From GCA-2862585 sp965277895 (GTDB lineage Bacteria > Bacteroidota > Bacteroidia > Flavobacteriales > UBA7312): 64,000 nt of DNA. Under the pieces are notes generated by a model that saw only the letters and a list, made by a program, of their open reading frames with translations, searched no databases and had not been told where the DNA came from. The stretch is taken from positions 1,612,001 to 1,676,000 of the forward strand of contig CBDIDR010000001.1 of NCBI GenBank assembly GCA_965277895.1, in the 5' to 3' direction. Shown one piece after another: positions 9,656 through 16,149 of the stretch (the stretch's first letter is position 1; each line of letters begins with the position of its first letter). The position numbers were made by a program, and so were the translations under genes.

Positions 9656-10198
9656 TTATTCTTTTTCTACTTGCATAAAACTCAATTCAACTGGAGTTTT
9701 ACGACCAAATATTTTTACTGAAACTTTTAATTTTTTCTTTTGTTCGTCAATTTCTTCAATTAAACCGCTAAAAGAATTGAAAGGTCCATCAATGACCTTA
9801 ACCGATTCGCCTACTACATATGGGATAACGATTTCCTCATCAGTAATTGCAAGCTCGTCAACTTTACCTAGTATTCTGTTAACTTCAGATGTTCTCATTG
9901 GAACAGGATCACCACCTTTGGTAGCTCCTAAAAATCCGATAACTCCAGGTATTGATCTGATAATGTGAGGTACTTCTCCAACTAGATTGGCTTCAACAAG
10001 AATATAACCAGGAAAGAAATTTCTCTCTTTGCTGACTTTCTTACCATTTCTAATTTGAAATACTTTTTCAGTAGGAACTAATATTTGAGAAACAAAATCA
10101 CTAAGATTTAATCTTGAAATTTCATTTTCAATGTATGCGGACACCTTTTTCTCTTGTCCACCAATAGCTCTAACTACGTACCAATGTTTATCTGCCAT
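9656..10198 (-). CDS. nusG: Transcription termination/antitermination factor NusG
   Basis: Elongation factor that binds RNA polymerase through its NGN domain and Rho or ribosomal S10 through its KOW domain. I start it at the ATG at 10198 (MADKHWYVVRAIGGQEKKVS), giving 180 residues, the usual size. The longer open frame upstream reads through secE and tRNA-Trp in another frame and is spurious. NGN hallmarks are FFPGYILVEA and SIPGVIGFLG; the KOW motif is at VKVIDGPFNSFSGLIEEID, residues 125-145. secE lies 8 bases upstream. Confidence 0.97.
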   Translation of the reverse strand: MADKHWYVVRAIGGQEKKVSAYIENEISRLNLSDFVSQILVPTEKVFQIRNGKKVSKERNFFPGYILVEANLVGEVPHIIRSIPGVIGFLGATKGGDPVPMRTSEVNRILGKVDELAITDEEIVIPYVVGESVKVIDGPFNSFSGLIEEIDEQKKKLKVSVKIFGRKTPVELSFMQVEKE

Positions 10199-10206
10199 TT
10201 TTTTAT

Positions 10207-10398
10207 TTAAAACAAGTCGTAAAAAATTTCCAAAATATTTCGGAAACTTAAATCCATTACATAAACAATCAATGCAATTATTAGCGATGCAACTGCAACG
10301 ACAATAGAACTGCTCTGCAACTCTTTCCAAGTTGGCCAAGAGACCTTGTTCATTAGATCGTCTGCTGACTCTTTTATATACTCGACAAATCTTGCCAT
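10207..10398 (-). CDS. secE: Preprotein translocase subunit SecE
   Basis: Small essential subunit of the SecYEG channel. Start at the ATG at 10398 (MARFVEYIKESADDLMNKV), 63 residues, the single-helix form common outside proteobacteria. The amphipathic segment with the conserved KVSWPTWKEL motif is at residues 18-27, followed by one transmembrane helix (SSIVVAVASLIIALIVYVM). The extended frame to 10440 would run into the tRNA-Trp gene and is rejected. The tRNA-Trp, secE, nusG order is standard. Confidence 0.96.
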   Translation of the reverse strand: MARFVEYIKESADDLMNKVSWPTWKELQSSSIVVAVASLIIALIVYVMDLSFRNILEIFYDLF

Positions 10399-10413
10399 TT
10401 CTTTTTCTTTTTG

Positions 10414-10486
10414 CACGGGTGGAGAGACTCGAACTCCCAACCAATGGTTTTGGAGACCACTACTCTACCAATTGAGCTACACCCGT
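10414..10486 (-). tRNA. tRNA-Trp (anticodon CCA)
   Basis: The minus strand folds as a complete cloverleaf: acceptor stem ACGGGTG/CACCCGT, D arm with GCTCAATTGGTAGAGT, anticodon stem GTGGT/ACCAT around loop CTCCAAA, and T loop GTTCGAGTC. Anticodon CCA reads UGG. Discriminator G; the 3' CCA is not encoded. It sits between tuf and secE, as in many bacteria. Confidence 0.97.
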
Positions 10487-10490
10487 AAAA

Positions 10491-10533
10491 CAGCAATGAG
10501 TAAAGCCTAATTAAAGACTTTACCCTATTGCTG
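10491..10533 (-). promoter_or_regulatory. Long stem-loop between tuf and tRNA-Trp
   Basis: CAGCAAT and GTAAAG on one arm pair with CTTTAC and ATTGCTG on the other (7 + 6 bp, small asymmetric internal loop, about 12-base terminal loop). On the minus strand it ends 4 bases before the tRNA and is followed by TTTT. It could be a partial terminator reducing read-through from the highly expressed tuf, or a processing site that frees the tRNA 5' end. Confidence 0.55.
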
Positions 10534-10550
10534 CAAATAATTTATAACTA

Positions 10551-11738
10551 CTAGTTTACAATCTCAGTAATCTGACCAGCACCTACTGTTCTACCACCCT
10601 CACGGATTGCAAAACGTAAACCTACGCTCATCGCTACTTTATTGATTAGTTCAACTGTAATTGTTAAGTTATCACCTGGCATAACCATTTCAGTTCCGTC
10701 AGGTAATTGGATTTCTCCTGTAACGTCAGTCGTTCTTAAGTAGAACTGTGGACGATAGTTATTGTGGAATGGAGTATGACGTCCACCCTCTTCTTTCTTC
10801 AGGATATAAACCTCAGCTTTAAATTTAGTGTGAGGAGTTACTGAACCTGGCTTGCAGATTACCATACCTCTTTTGATATCTGATTTCTCAATACCACGTA
10901 GTAAGATACCTACATTGTCACCCGCTTCACCTCTATCTAAGATTTTACGGAACATTTCAACACCAGTAACTGTTGATCCTAATTTCTCAGCACCCATACC
11001 GATGATATCAACCGCATCACCTGTGTTTGCAACACCTGTTTCGATACGACCTGTAGCAACAGTACCACGTCCTGTGATAGTAAATACATCCTCGATTGGC
11101 ATCAAGAAGTCTTTAGCGTTATCACGAACTGGTTCTGGAATATATGCATCAACACTTTCCATTAATTTCATTACTGTATCTACCCATTGTGCTTCACCGT
11201 TAAGTGCACCTAGTGCAGATCCTGAAACTACAGGAGCATTATCTCCATCATATTCGTAGAAAGATAGTAATTCTCTTACTTCCATCTCTACTAACTCTAG
11301 AAGCTCCTCATCGTCTACCATATCCACTTTATTAAGGAATACAACGACAGCAGGAACACCTACCTGACGAGCTAATAAGATGTGCTCTCTTGTTTGAGGC
11401 ATAGGACCATCAGTGGCCGCACATACTAAAATTGCACCGTCCATCTGAGCAGCACCAGTAACCATGTTCTTTACGTAATCGGCGTGACCTGGACAGTCAA
11501 CGTGAGCGTAGTGACGGTTAGCAGTTTCATACTCTACGTGAGCAGTGTTAATTGTAATACCTCTTTCTTTTTCTTCTGGAGCGTTATCGATAGAGTCAAA
11601 CGCTTGAGCCTCAGCCAATCCAGCGTCCGCCAATACCTTAGTAATAGCGGCAGTCAAGGTAGTTTTACCGTGGTCAACATGACCAATTGTACCAATGTTC
11701 AAGTGTGGTTTGGTACGATTAAAATTCTCTTTTGCCAT
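10551..11738 (-). CDS. tuf: Elongation factor Tu
   Basis: GTPase that delivers aminoacyl-tRNA to the ribosome. 395 residues, start MAKENFNRTKPHLNIGTIGH at the ATG at 11738. G1 GHVDHGKT near residues 18-25, G3 DCPGHADY near 80, G4 NKVD near 135 and G5 SGSAL near 173 are all present. Domain 2 and 3 hallmarks (GRGTVATGRIETG; the C-terminal GLRFAIREGGRTVGAGQITEI run) are intact. It follows four tRNA genes and precedes tRNA-Trp and secE. It is the only tuf copy in this window. Confidence 0.98.
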   Translation of the reverse strand: MAKENFNRTKPHLNIGTIGHVDHGKTTLTAAITKVLADAGLAEAQAFDSIDNAPEEKERGITINTAHVEYETANRHYAHVDCPGHADYVKNMVTGAAQMDGAILVCAATDGPMPQTREHILLARQVGVPAVVVFLNKVDMVDDEELLELVEMEVRELLSFYEYDGDNAPVVSGSALGALNGEAQWVDTVMKLMESVDAYIPEPVRDNAKDFLMPIEDVFTITGRGTVATGRIETGVANTGDAVDIIGMGAEKLGSTVTGVEMFRKILDRGEAGDNVGILLRGIEKSDIKRGMVICKPGSVTPHTKFKAEVYILKKEEGGRHTPFHNNYRPQFYLRTTDVTGEIQLPDGTEMVMPGDNLTITVELINKVAMSVGLRFAIREGGRTVGAGQITEIVN

Positions 11739-11809
11739 AGCTAGCTATTTTAAATTAGTTTAAAAAGTTAATACCTCTTGTTAAAGAAAGGCTGTTTTTT
11801 TATCAGTTG

Positions 11810-11881
11810 AGCCAATGACGGGATTTGAACCCGTGACCTCTTCCTTACCAAGGAAACGCTCTACCCCTGAGCTACATCGGC
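11810..11881 (-). tRNA. tRNA-Thr (anticodon GGT)
   Basis: Minus-strand cloverleaf with acceptor GCCGATG/CATTGGC, D arm GCTCAGGGGTAGAGC, anticodon loop TTGGTAA (anticodon GGT, codon ACC) and T loop GTTCAAATC. Fourth tRNA of a four-gene cluster ahead of tuf. Confidence 0.96.
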
Positions 11882-11891
11882 TTAGATTAAG

Positions 11892-11965
11892 AGCGGGAGA
11901 CGGGATTCGAACCCGCGACCCTCAGCTTGGAAGGCTGATGCTCTGGCCAGCTGAGCTACTCCCGC
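11892..11965 (-). tRNA. tRNA-Gly (anticodon TCC)
   Basis: Minus-strand cloverleaf: acceptor GCGGGAG/CTCCCGC, D arm GCTCAGCTGGCCAGAGC, anticodon stem TCAGC/GCTGA around CTTCCAA (anticodon TCC, codons GGA/GGG), T loop GTTCGAATC. It lies 10 bases upstream of tRNA-Thr(GGT) in transcription order. Confidence 0.97.
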
Positions 11966-11979
11966 AAATAGTTGTTTAG

Positions 11980-12061
11980 TGGGGAGAGCAGGATTCGAAC
12001 CTACGAAGGCGTAGCCAACAGATTTACAGTCTGTCCTCGTTGACCGCTTGAGTATCTCCCC
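11980..12061 (-). tRNA. tRNA-Tyr (anticodon GTA)
   Basis: Minus-strand class II tRNA of 82 bases with acceptor GGGGAGA/TCTCCCC, anticodon stem ACAGA/TCTGT around CTGTAAA (anticodon GTA) and a long variable arm (GGCTACGCCTTCGTAG region), as expected for bacterial tRNA-Tyr. Discriminator A. Confidence 0.97.
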
Positions 12062-12094
12062 TAAACAATTACATAGCTCTTAAACTAAGAACTG

Positions 12095-12168
12095 AGCCGC
12101 TAGAGGGACTCGAACCCACGACCTGCTGATTACAAATCAGCTGCTCTAGCCAGCTGAGCTATAGCGGC
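12095..12168 (-). tRNA. tRNA-Thr (anticodon TGT)
   Basis: Minus-strand cloverleaf: acceptor GCCGCTA/TAGCGGC, D arm GCTCAGCTGGCTAGAGC, anticodon stem GCTGA/TCAGC around TTTGTAA (anticodon TGT, codon ACA), T loop GTTCGAGTC. First transcribed gene of the tRNA-tuf operon, about 40 bases after the predicted transcription start. Confidence 0.97.
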
Positions 12169-12177
12169 AAATCAATA

Positions 12178-12207
12178 AATAAAAAAACAGCCCCTCTTGA
12201 AAAAGGG
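12178..12207 (-). terminator. Probable terminator of rpsU-xerC-hpf
   Basis: On the minus strand a short G+C stem (CCCT...AGGG around TTTTCAAG) is followed by CTG and a run of seven T. It lies downstream of hpf and upstream of the tRNA cluster. The stem is only 4-5 bp, so efficiency is uncertain. It abuts the promoter at 12212-12242. Confidence 0.45.
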
Positions 12208-12211
12208 TTTG

Positions 12212-12242
12212 CAAATGTATTAAAGTTTTTGTTTCACACAAA
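12212..12242 (-). promoter_or_regulatory. Promoter of the tRNA-tuf-secE-rpo operon
   Basis: Minus strand: TTTG at 12239-12242, a 19-base spacer and TACATTTG at 12212-12219. This is an exact match to the Bacteroidota -33/-7 pattern (TTTG, TAnnTTTG). Predicted start near 12204-12207, about 40 bases before the first tRNA. Confidence 0.75.
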
Positions 12243-12291
12243 TAACAATACCGTTTTTTTTTGCAATAATATTTTTAGGAGAAAATTATGG

Positions 12292-12591
12292 TTAAACAAG
12301 ACGCTTTTTTTGCTTGTTTTTTTTGACTTGACGGATTAAGGCTTCTTGCACAAGGTCAACAGCTTCTTCGAAGGATTCACATTGCTTACTCGCGAATAAA
12401 TCATTTGATCCTGTATTAACCTTGATTTCAACAATCTTATTAGCTCTGCTATCCGTATTTTCTAACTTAAGAAATACTTCCGAGTAGATTAACTCATCAT
12501 CAAATTGCATGAGTTTTTCTACTTTCTTATTTATAAAGTTTAGAAGTTTCTTATCTGCGTCAAAGTGAATGGAGTGAATGGTAATTTGCAT
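12292..12591 (-). CDS. hpf: Ribosome hibernation-promoting factor, short form
   Basis: HPF/RaiA-family protein that binds the decoding region of idle 30S subunits and helps form inactive ribosomes when growth slows. 99 residues (MQITIHSIHFDADKKLLNFI), a single beta-alpha-beta-beta-beta-alpha domain with the lysine-rich last helix (IRQVKKNKQKKRL). It lacks the C-terminal dimerisation domain of long HPF. It lies 13 bases after xerC, in an rpsU-xerC-hpf unit ahead of the tRNA-tuf operon, the common arrangement in flavobacteria. Confidence 0.9.
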   Translation of the reverse strand: MQITIHSIHFDADKKLLNFINKKVEKLMQFDDELIYSEVFLKLENTDSRANKIVEIKVNTGSNDLFASKQCESFEEAVDLVQEALIRQVKKNKQKKRLV

Positions 12592-12604
12592 AACTAAATA
12601 GGTT

Positions 12605-13486
12605 TTATGCTCTCGGGTGAGCGTTATTAAATACTTTTTTTAATTTTTCAATTGAATTATGTGTATACACTTCAGTGGCTGATAAACTGGCATGTCCTAA
12701 TAGCTCTTTAATGATATTTAAATCAGCCCCACTGTTAAGCATGTGTGTAGCGAAAGTATGCCTCAAGACATGTGGACTTGTCTTCTTAAGGCTAGTAACA
12801 CTTGAAATTAGCTTATTCATTGTTTTGTATACAAGTGATGGATTCAACTTTCTGCCCTTTTCGGTCAAAAGTAAATAAGAGTTGAATTTTGTTTTCATTG
12901 AATTCCTAATTTCTAAGAATTTTTCTAGAGATATTATTAACTCTTGTGTTAACGGAATAATGCGTTCTTTATTTCGTTTTCCTATCACTTTAAGTTGTTT
13001 TTTACTGAAGTCTATGTCTTTTATCTTGATATTTATAAGTTCCGATAATCTGACTCCTGTTGAATAGAAAATTTCAACTATTAATCTATCTCTTTTACCA
13101 ATATAATCATTAGAAAATTCTTTTTCATCCAACAGCTTATTCATTTCATCAACTGTGACAAAGCTTGGAATTCCTTTAGATGTTTTGGCAGATGTTAGCT
13201 TAAGAGTAGGGTTTATTTTAATAACTCCTTGTTTCTGGGCAAACTTAAAAAAGGACTTTAGGGTAGTTATTTTTCTATTGACTGTTCTGGGTGTGTTGCC
13301 TCTATTTAGCTCATTAACTAACCAACTTCTAATCATAGAATGATTAGCTTTGTCGATAGGAGTAGAATAAATTTCGTCTAAGTAATCACTTAAGAGGGCT
13401 AAGTCAGCCTTGTACGCTTTTACAGTGTGTAAAGAGTATCTTTTTTCTAATGCTAGGTAATCAAGAAAGTTTTGAGTTAGGGCCAT
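12605..13486 (-). CDS. xerC: Tyrosine recombinase XerC
   Basis: Site-specific recombinase for chromosome dimer resolution. 293 residues. The N-terminal SAM-like core-binding domain covers about residues 1-90. The catalytic domain has R146 (STGVRLSEL), K170 (VIGKRNKER), H239 and R242 (HVLRHTFATH), H265 (LLGHASL) and nucleophile Y274 (TEVYTH), so all active-site residues are present. Start ATG at 13486. Placement between rpsU and hpf, without phage genes or att repeats, argues for the housekeeping Xer enzyme over an integrase. Whether it is XerC or XerD is judged from context. Confidence 0.88.
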   Translation of the reverse strand: MALTQNFLDYLALEKRYSLHTVKAYKADLALLSDYLDEIYSTPIDKANHSMIRSWLVNELNRGNTPRTVNRKITTLKSFFKFAQKQGVIKINPTLKLTSAKTSKGIPSFVTVDEMNKLLDEKEFSNDYIGKRDRLIVEIFYSTGVRLSELINIKIKDIDFSKKQLKVIGKRNKERIIPLTQELIISLEKFLEIRNSMKTKFNSYLLLTEKGRKLNPSLVYKTMNKLISSVTSLKKTSPHVLRHTFATHMLNSGADLNIIKELLGHASLSATEVYTHNSIEKLKKVFNNAHPRA

Positions 13487-13505
13487 AAAAAAACATCAGT
13501 TTGAA

Positions 13506-13535
13506 CGAATATACTAAAAATTAGTCATTTTTCAA
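13506..13535 (-). promoter_or_regulatory. Probable promoter of xerC-hpf
   Basis: Minus strand: TTG (13533-13535), 19-base spacer, TATATTCG (13506-13513). The -7 box differs from TAnnTTTG at one base. It lies in the 83-base gap between rpsU and xerC and would give a leader of roughly 15 bases. Confidence 0.45.
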
Positions 13536-13569
13536 ATGATGTTTTGGAACACATGTAGGTGAAGAAAAC

Positions 13570-13761
13570 TTAGTCCTCTTCTCTACGTAAAGTCTCTTTG
13601 TAAGCGGCTCTAATCTTTTGATTTCTTAATTCAACAGACTTCTTAGTAAACTCTCTTCGAGCTCTAAGTTGCTTCATAGTGCCAGTCATATTGAATTTCT
13701 TCTTAAATTTCTTAAGTGCTCTATCAATAGATTCTCCGTCTTTTACTGGAATGATTATCAT
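13570..13761 (-). CDS. rpsU: 30S ribosomal protein S21 (bS21)
   Basis: Small-subunit protein near the anti-Shine-Dalgarno region. I start it at the ATG at 13761 (MIIIPVKDGESIDRALKKFK), 63 residues. The open frame upstream adds eight residues without family support. The basic helices (KKFKKKFNMTGTMKQLRARREF) match the family. In Bacteroidota bS21 helps hide the anti-SD sequence. The short leader here shows no purine-rich SD motif. First gene of the rpsU-xerC-hpf unit. Confidence 0.95.
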   Translation of the reverse strand: MIIIPVKDGESIDRALKKFKKKFNMTGTMKQLRARREFTKKSVELRNQKIRAAYKETLRREED

Positions 13762-13782
13762 ATTCAAATTTAAATTGGGCTG

Positions 13783-13812
13783 CAAATATACAAATATCTA
13801 CTTCACTTACAA
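13783..13812 (-). promoter_or_regulatory. Promoter of rpsU
   Basis: Minus strand: TTG (13810-13812), 19-base spacer, TATATTTG (13783-13790), an exact TAnnTTTG box. It lies between the acyl-CoA dehydrogenase stop and rpsU. The predicted leader is only about 16 bases. Confidence 0.7.
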
Positions 13813-13815
13813 TAG

Positions 13816-14955
13816 TTAATGAATTATTTGCTTTGCAATAACTATTTTCTGTATCTCAGAAGTGCCTTCCCCTATTGTACATAGTTTAGAGTCTCTGTAA
13901 AATCGCTCTACTGGAAATTCTTTTGAATAGCCGTATCCTCCAAAAATCTGCAATGCATCTGTTGATACAGCAACAGCAACTTCGGATGAATAGTACTTTG
14001 CCATAGCTCCACTAAGTGTGATACGTTCTCCAGCCTTTTTCTTGCTAATTGTATTATATATCAATAGTTCTGATGCTTCAATGGTAGTTGCCATATCAGC
14101 TAATTTGAATGATATTGCTTGATGTTGTGAAATAGGCTTCCCAAATTGTACGCGTTCTTTTGCGTACTTTAAAGATGCTTCGTAAGCTCCTTTAGCAATG
14201 CCTAATGATAATGCAGCAATGGAAACTCTACCACCATCTAAAACTTTCATGGCTTGAATAAAGCCATCACCTACATTTCCAAGAACATTATCGTTTGGTA
14301 TTTTACAGTTATCGAAAATTAACTCAGCAGTTTCTGATGCTCTCATGCCTAGCTTATCTTCTTTTTTACCTGATGAAAAGCCTTTAGTACCCTTTTCAAC
14401 TATAAATGCCGTCATGCCTCGCGAGTCTCCTTTCTCTCCAGTTCGTACTATAACGACCGCTACATCTCCACTGATTGCATGGGTTATGAAGTTTTTAGCT
14501 CCATTTATTTTCCAGTAATCTCCTTCTTTTGTGGCAGTTGTAGACATACCTCCAGAGTCAGAACCTGTATTATGTTCTGTAAGTCCCCAAGCACCAATCC
14601 ATTCTGCGGATGCTAGCTTAGGTAAGTATTTTTTCTTTTGTTCTTCATTCCCGAATTGAAGTATATGACCAGTGCATAAGGAGTTATGTGCTGCCATAGA
14701 TAGTCCTATCGATGGATCAACTTTTGATAGATGCTCAATTGCGGTAACATATTCTGCATATCCAAATCCAGAGCCTCCATATTCTTCAGGAACTAAGACC
14801 CCCATTAACCCTAGGTCTCCTAGTTTTTTAAAGACTTCAATAGGAAACGTCTGATTATTATCCCATTCTTTCATAAATGGAACGATTTCTTTCTCAGCAA
14901 AGGATTTAACCATATCAGCGATAAGTTTTTGATTTTCATTGTAGTTAAAATCCAT
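13816..14955 (-). CDS. Acyl-CoA dehydrogenase (short/medium-chain type)
   Basis: FAD-dependent enzyme for the first oxidation of acyl-CoA in beta-oxidation or branched amino-acid breakdown, passing electrons to ETF. 379 residues, the standard length. Helical N-terminal domain (residues 1-120), beta domain with the FAD-binding GAWGLTEHNTGSDSGG, and C-terminal helical domain. The tail FYRDSKLCTIGEGTSEIQ carries the probable catalytic Glu363. The exact substrate cannot be read from sequence. Start ATG 14955, 3 bases after apt, as the last gene of the long minus-strand train. Confidence 0.92.
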   Translation of the reverse strand: MDFNYNENQKLIADMVKSFAEKEIVPFMKEWDNNQTFPIEVFKKLGDLGLMGVLVPEEYGGSGFGYAEYVTAIEHLSKVDPSIGLSMAAHNSLCTGHILQFGNEEQKKKYLPKLASAEWIGAWGLTEHNTGSDSGGMSTTATKEGDYWKINGAKNFITHAISGDVAVVIVRTGEKGDSRGMTAFIVEKGTKGFSSGKKEDKLGMRASETAELIFDNCKIPNDNVLGNVGDGFIQAMKVLDGGRVSIAALSLGIAKGAYEASLKYAKERVQFGKPISQHQAISFKLADMATTIEASELLIYNTISKKKAGERITLSGAMAKYYSSEVAVAVSTDALQIFGGYGYSKEFPVERFYRDSKLCTIGEGTSEIQKIVIAKQIIH

Positions 14956-14958
14956 GCT

Positions 14959-15486
14959 CTAATATTTAATGAGTGATATTATTTCGTTTGATTCTGACTT
15001 AATATTTTTTCTTCCGTCTAAAAAAGATAATTCTACTACAAATAAAAACGCACTGATATTTCCACCAAGCCTCTCTACTAGATTTGCAGCTGCATTAGCA
15101 GTTCCACCGGTAGCCAGTAAATCATCGTGTATTGCTACATTCCACCCTTTTTGGATTGAATCTGTATGAATTTCAACAACAGCTTTTCCGTATTCTAAAT
15201 CGTATTCTTCACTTATAACATCGGATGGTAATTTACCCGCTTTTCTAACTGGTATAAATGGAATATTCAATTCATTTGCCAACATCATTCCAAATAAAAA
15301 CCCTCGACTTTCCACACCAACAATAGCATCGATTTTCTTCCCGTTCAACTTATCATTAAATGATTTTATTACAAATGATGACAATACTGGATCAGCAAGT
15401 ATTGGTGTAATATCCTTGAAAGAAATTCCTTCTTTTGGAAAGTCTTTAACTTCTCTAATTTTCTCTTCTAAAACTGTTAAACTCAT
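14959..15486 (-). CDS. apt: Adenine phosphoribosyltransferase
   Basis: Purine salvage: adenine plus PRPP gives AMP and pyrophosphate. 175 residues. N-terminal signature DFPKEGISFKDITPIL and catalytic/hood region GVESRGFLFG. PRPP-binding loop AIHDDLLATGGTA at residues 118-130 (His where most members have Val or Ile before DDLLATGGT). Start ATG 15486 overlaps the end of the upstream HhH gene by 32 bases, indicating translational coupling. Confidence 0.95.
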   Translation of the reverse strand: MSLTVLEEKIREVKDFPKEGISFKDITPILADPVLSSFVIKSFNDKLNGKKIDAIVGVESRGFLFGMMLANELNIPFIPVRKAGKLPSDVISEEYDLEYGKAVVEIHTDSIQKGWNVAIHDDLLATGGTANAAANLVERLGGNISAFLFVVELSFLDGRKNIKSESNEIISLIKY

Positions 15487-16132
15487 TAGTTGTGAAATAG
15501 TTTACAATTTTACGAAAATTAAGGGTGTCAATCAAGTGTAAATTATACAACTCATTCATGCTATTGTATGCTCCATGTTCTTCACGATAATTCACTATTG
15601 ATTGTGCTAAATTGGAAGATATATAGGGGTGTTTTCGTAATTCATATTGATTCATTTCATTGATATTTTTCTTAGAAATGACGTTTTCATTAGCAACTAA
15701 ATATTTCTCAATCTTATTATATCGGAGACTATCCATTTGATAAACTTCTAAAATTTGTTTTTTAGAATAAAATCCCCCCAATAAATTTCTGAATTTACAG
15801 ATCCGCTTTGCAAAATATTTACCAATTCCTGGTAACTGCTCAAATGCTAGTGTATCAGCCAAATTGATGTCAACGTGAATTATTTCCTTCGGTTCAAGTG
15901 TTTTATAAACGTTCTTGCGAGGCATACTTTTTGAAGCAAAAAATTTCACCTTCTCCTCACTTTTCTTTTTATCCTTGAATCTATTTACCTCTTGTTGAAA
16001 TTGAGTGAAGTCATATTCTTTTAAGACTTTATCTTCTCTAAATTTTTCAATGAAATGAATGGACACAATAAGAATAGATAAAGCTATAATGGCTCTTCTA
16101 TTACTTGAGCTGAAATAAAAAAAGTTTTTCAC
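15455..16132 (-). CDS. Helix-hairpin-helix (ComEA-like) membrane-anchored protein
   Basis: 225 residues. One N-terminal membrane segment (AIIALSILIVSIHFI, about residues 14-28) is followed by two or three helix-hairpin-helix repeats: INLADTLAFEQLPGIGKYFAKRI, then MNQYELRKHPYISSNLAQSI and a related C-terminal copy around SMNELYNLHLID. ComEA-type proteins bind DNA at the cell surface for uptake; no other competence gene is nearby, so a DNA-uptake role is only possible. Starts with GTG at 16132, 17 bases after the AGCS symporter, and overlaps apt. Confidence 0.7.
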   Translation of the reverse strand: MKNFFYFSSSNRRAIIALSILIVSIHFIEKFREDKVLKEYDFTQFQQEVNRFKDKKKSEEKVKFFASKSMPRKNVYKTLEPKEIIHVDINLADTLAFEQLPGIGKYFAKRICKFRNLLGGFYSKKQILEVYQMDSLRYNKIEKYLVANENVISKKNINEMNQYELRKHPYISSNLAQSIVNYREEHGAYNSMNELYNLHLIDTLNFRKIVNYFTTNEFNSFRREN

Positions 16133-16149
16133 GGCAAATTTGTTACATT

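Noticed and set aside
10199..10444. N-terminal extension of nusG (82 extra residues)
   Set aside because: It would read through secE and the tRNA-Trp gene in another frame; NusG starts at MADKHWYV in the family.
12605..13486. Phage-type integrase and mobile island
   Set aside because: The recombinase sits in a conserved rpsU-xerC-hpf unit with no att repeats, phage genes or composition change; it is a housekeeping Xer enzyme.
15455..16132. Complete DNA-uptake (competence) locus
   Set aside because: Only an HhH protein is present; no comEC, pilin or dprA nearby, so the call stays at domain level.
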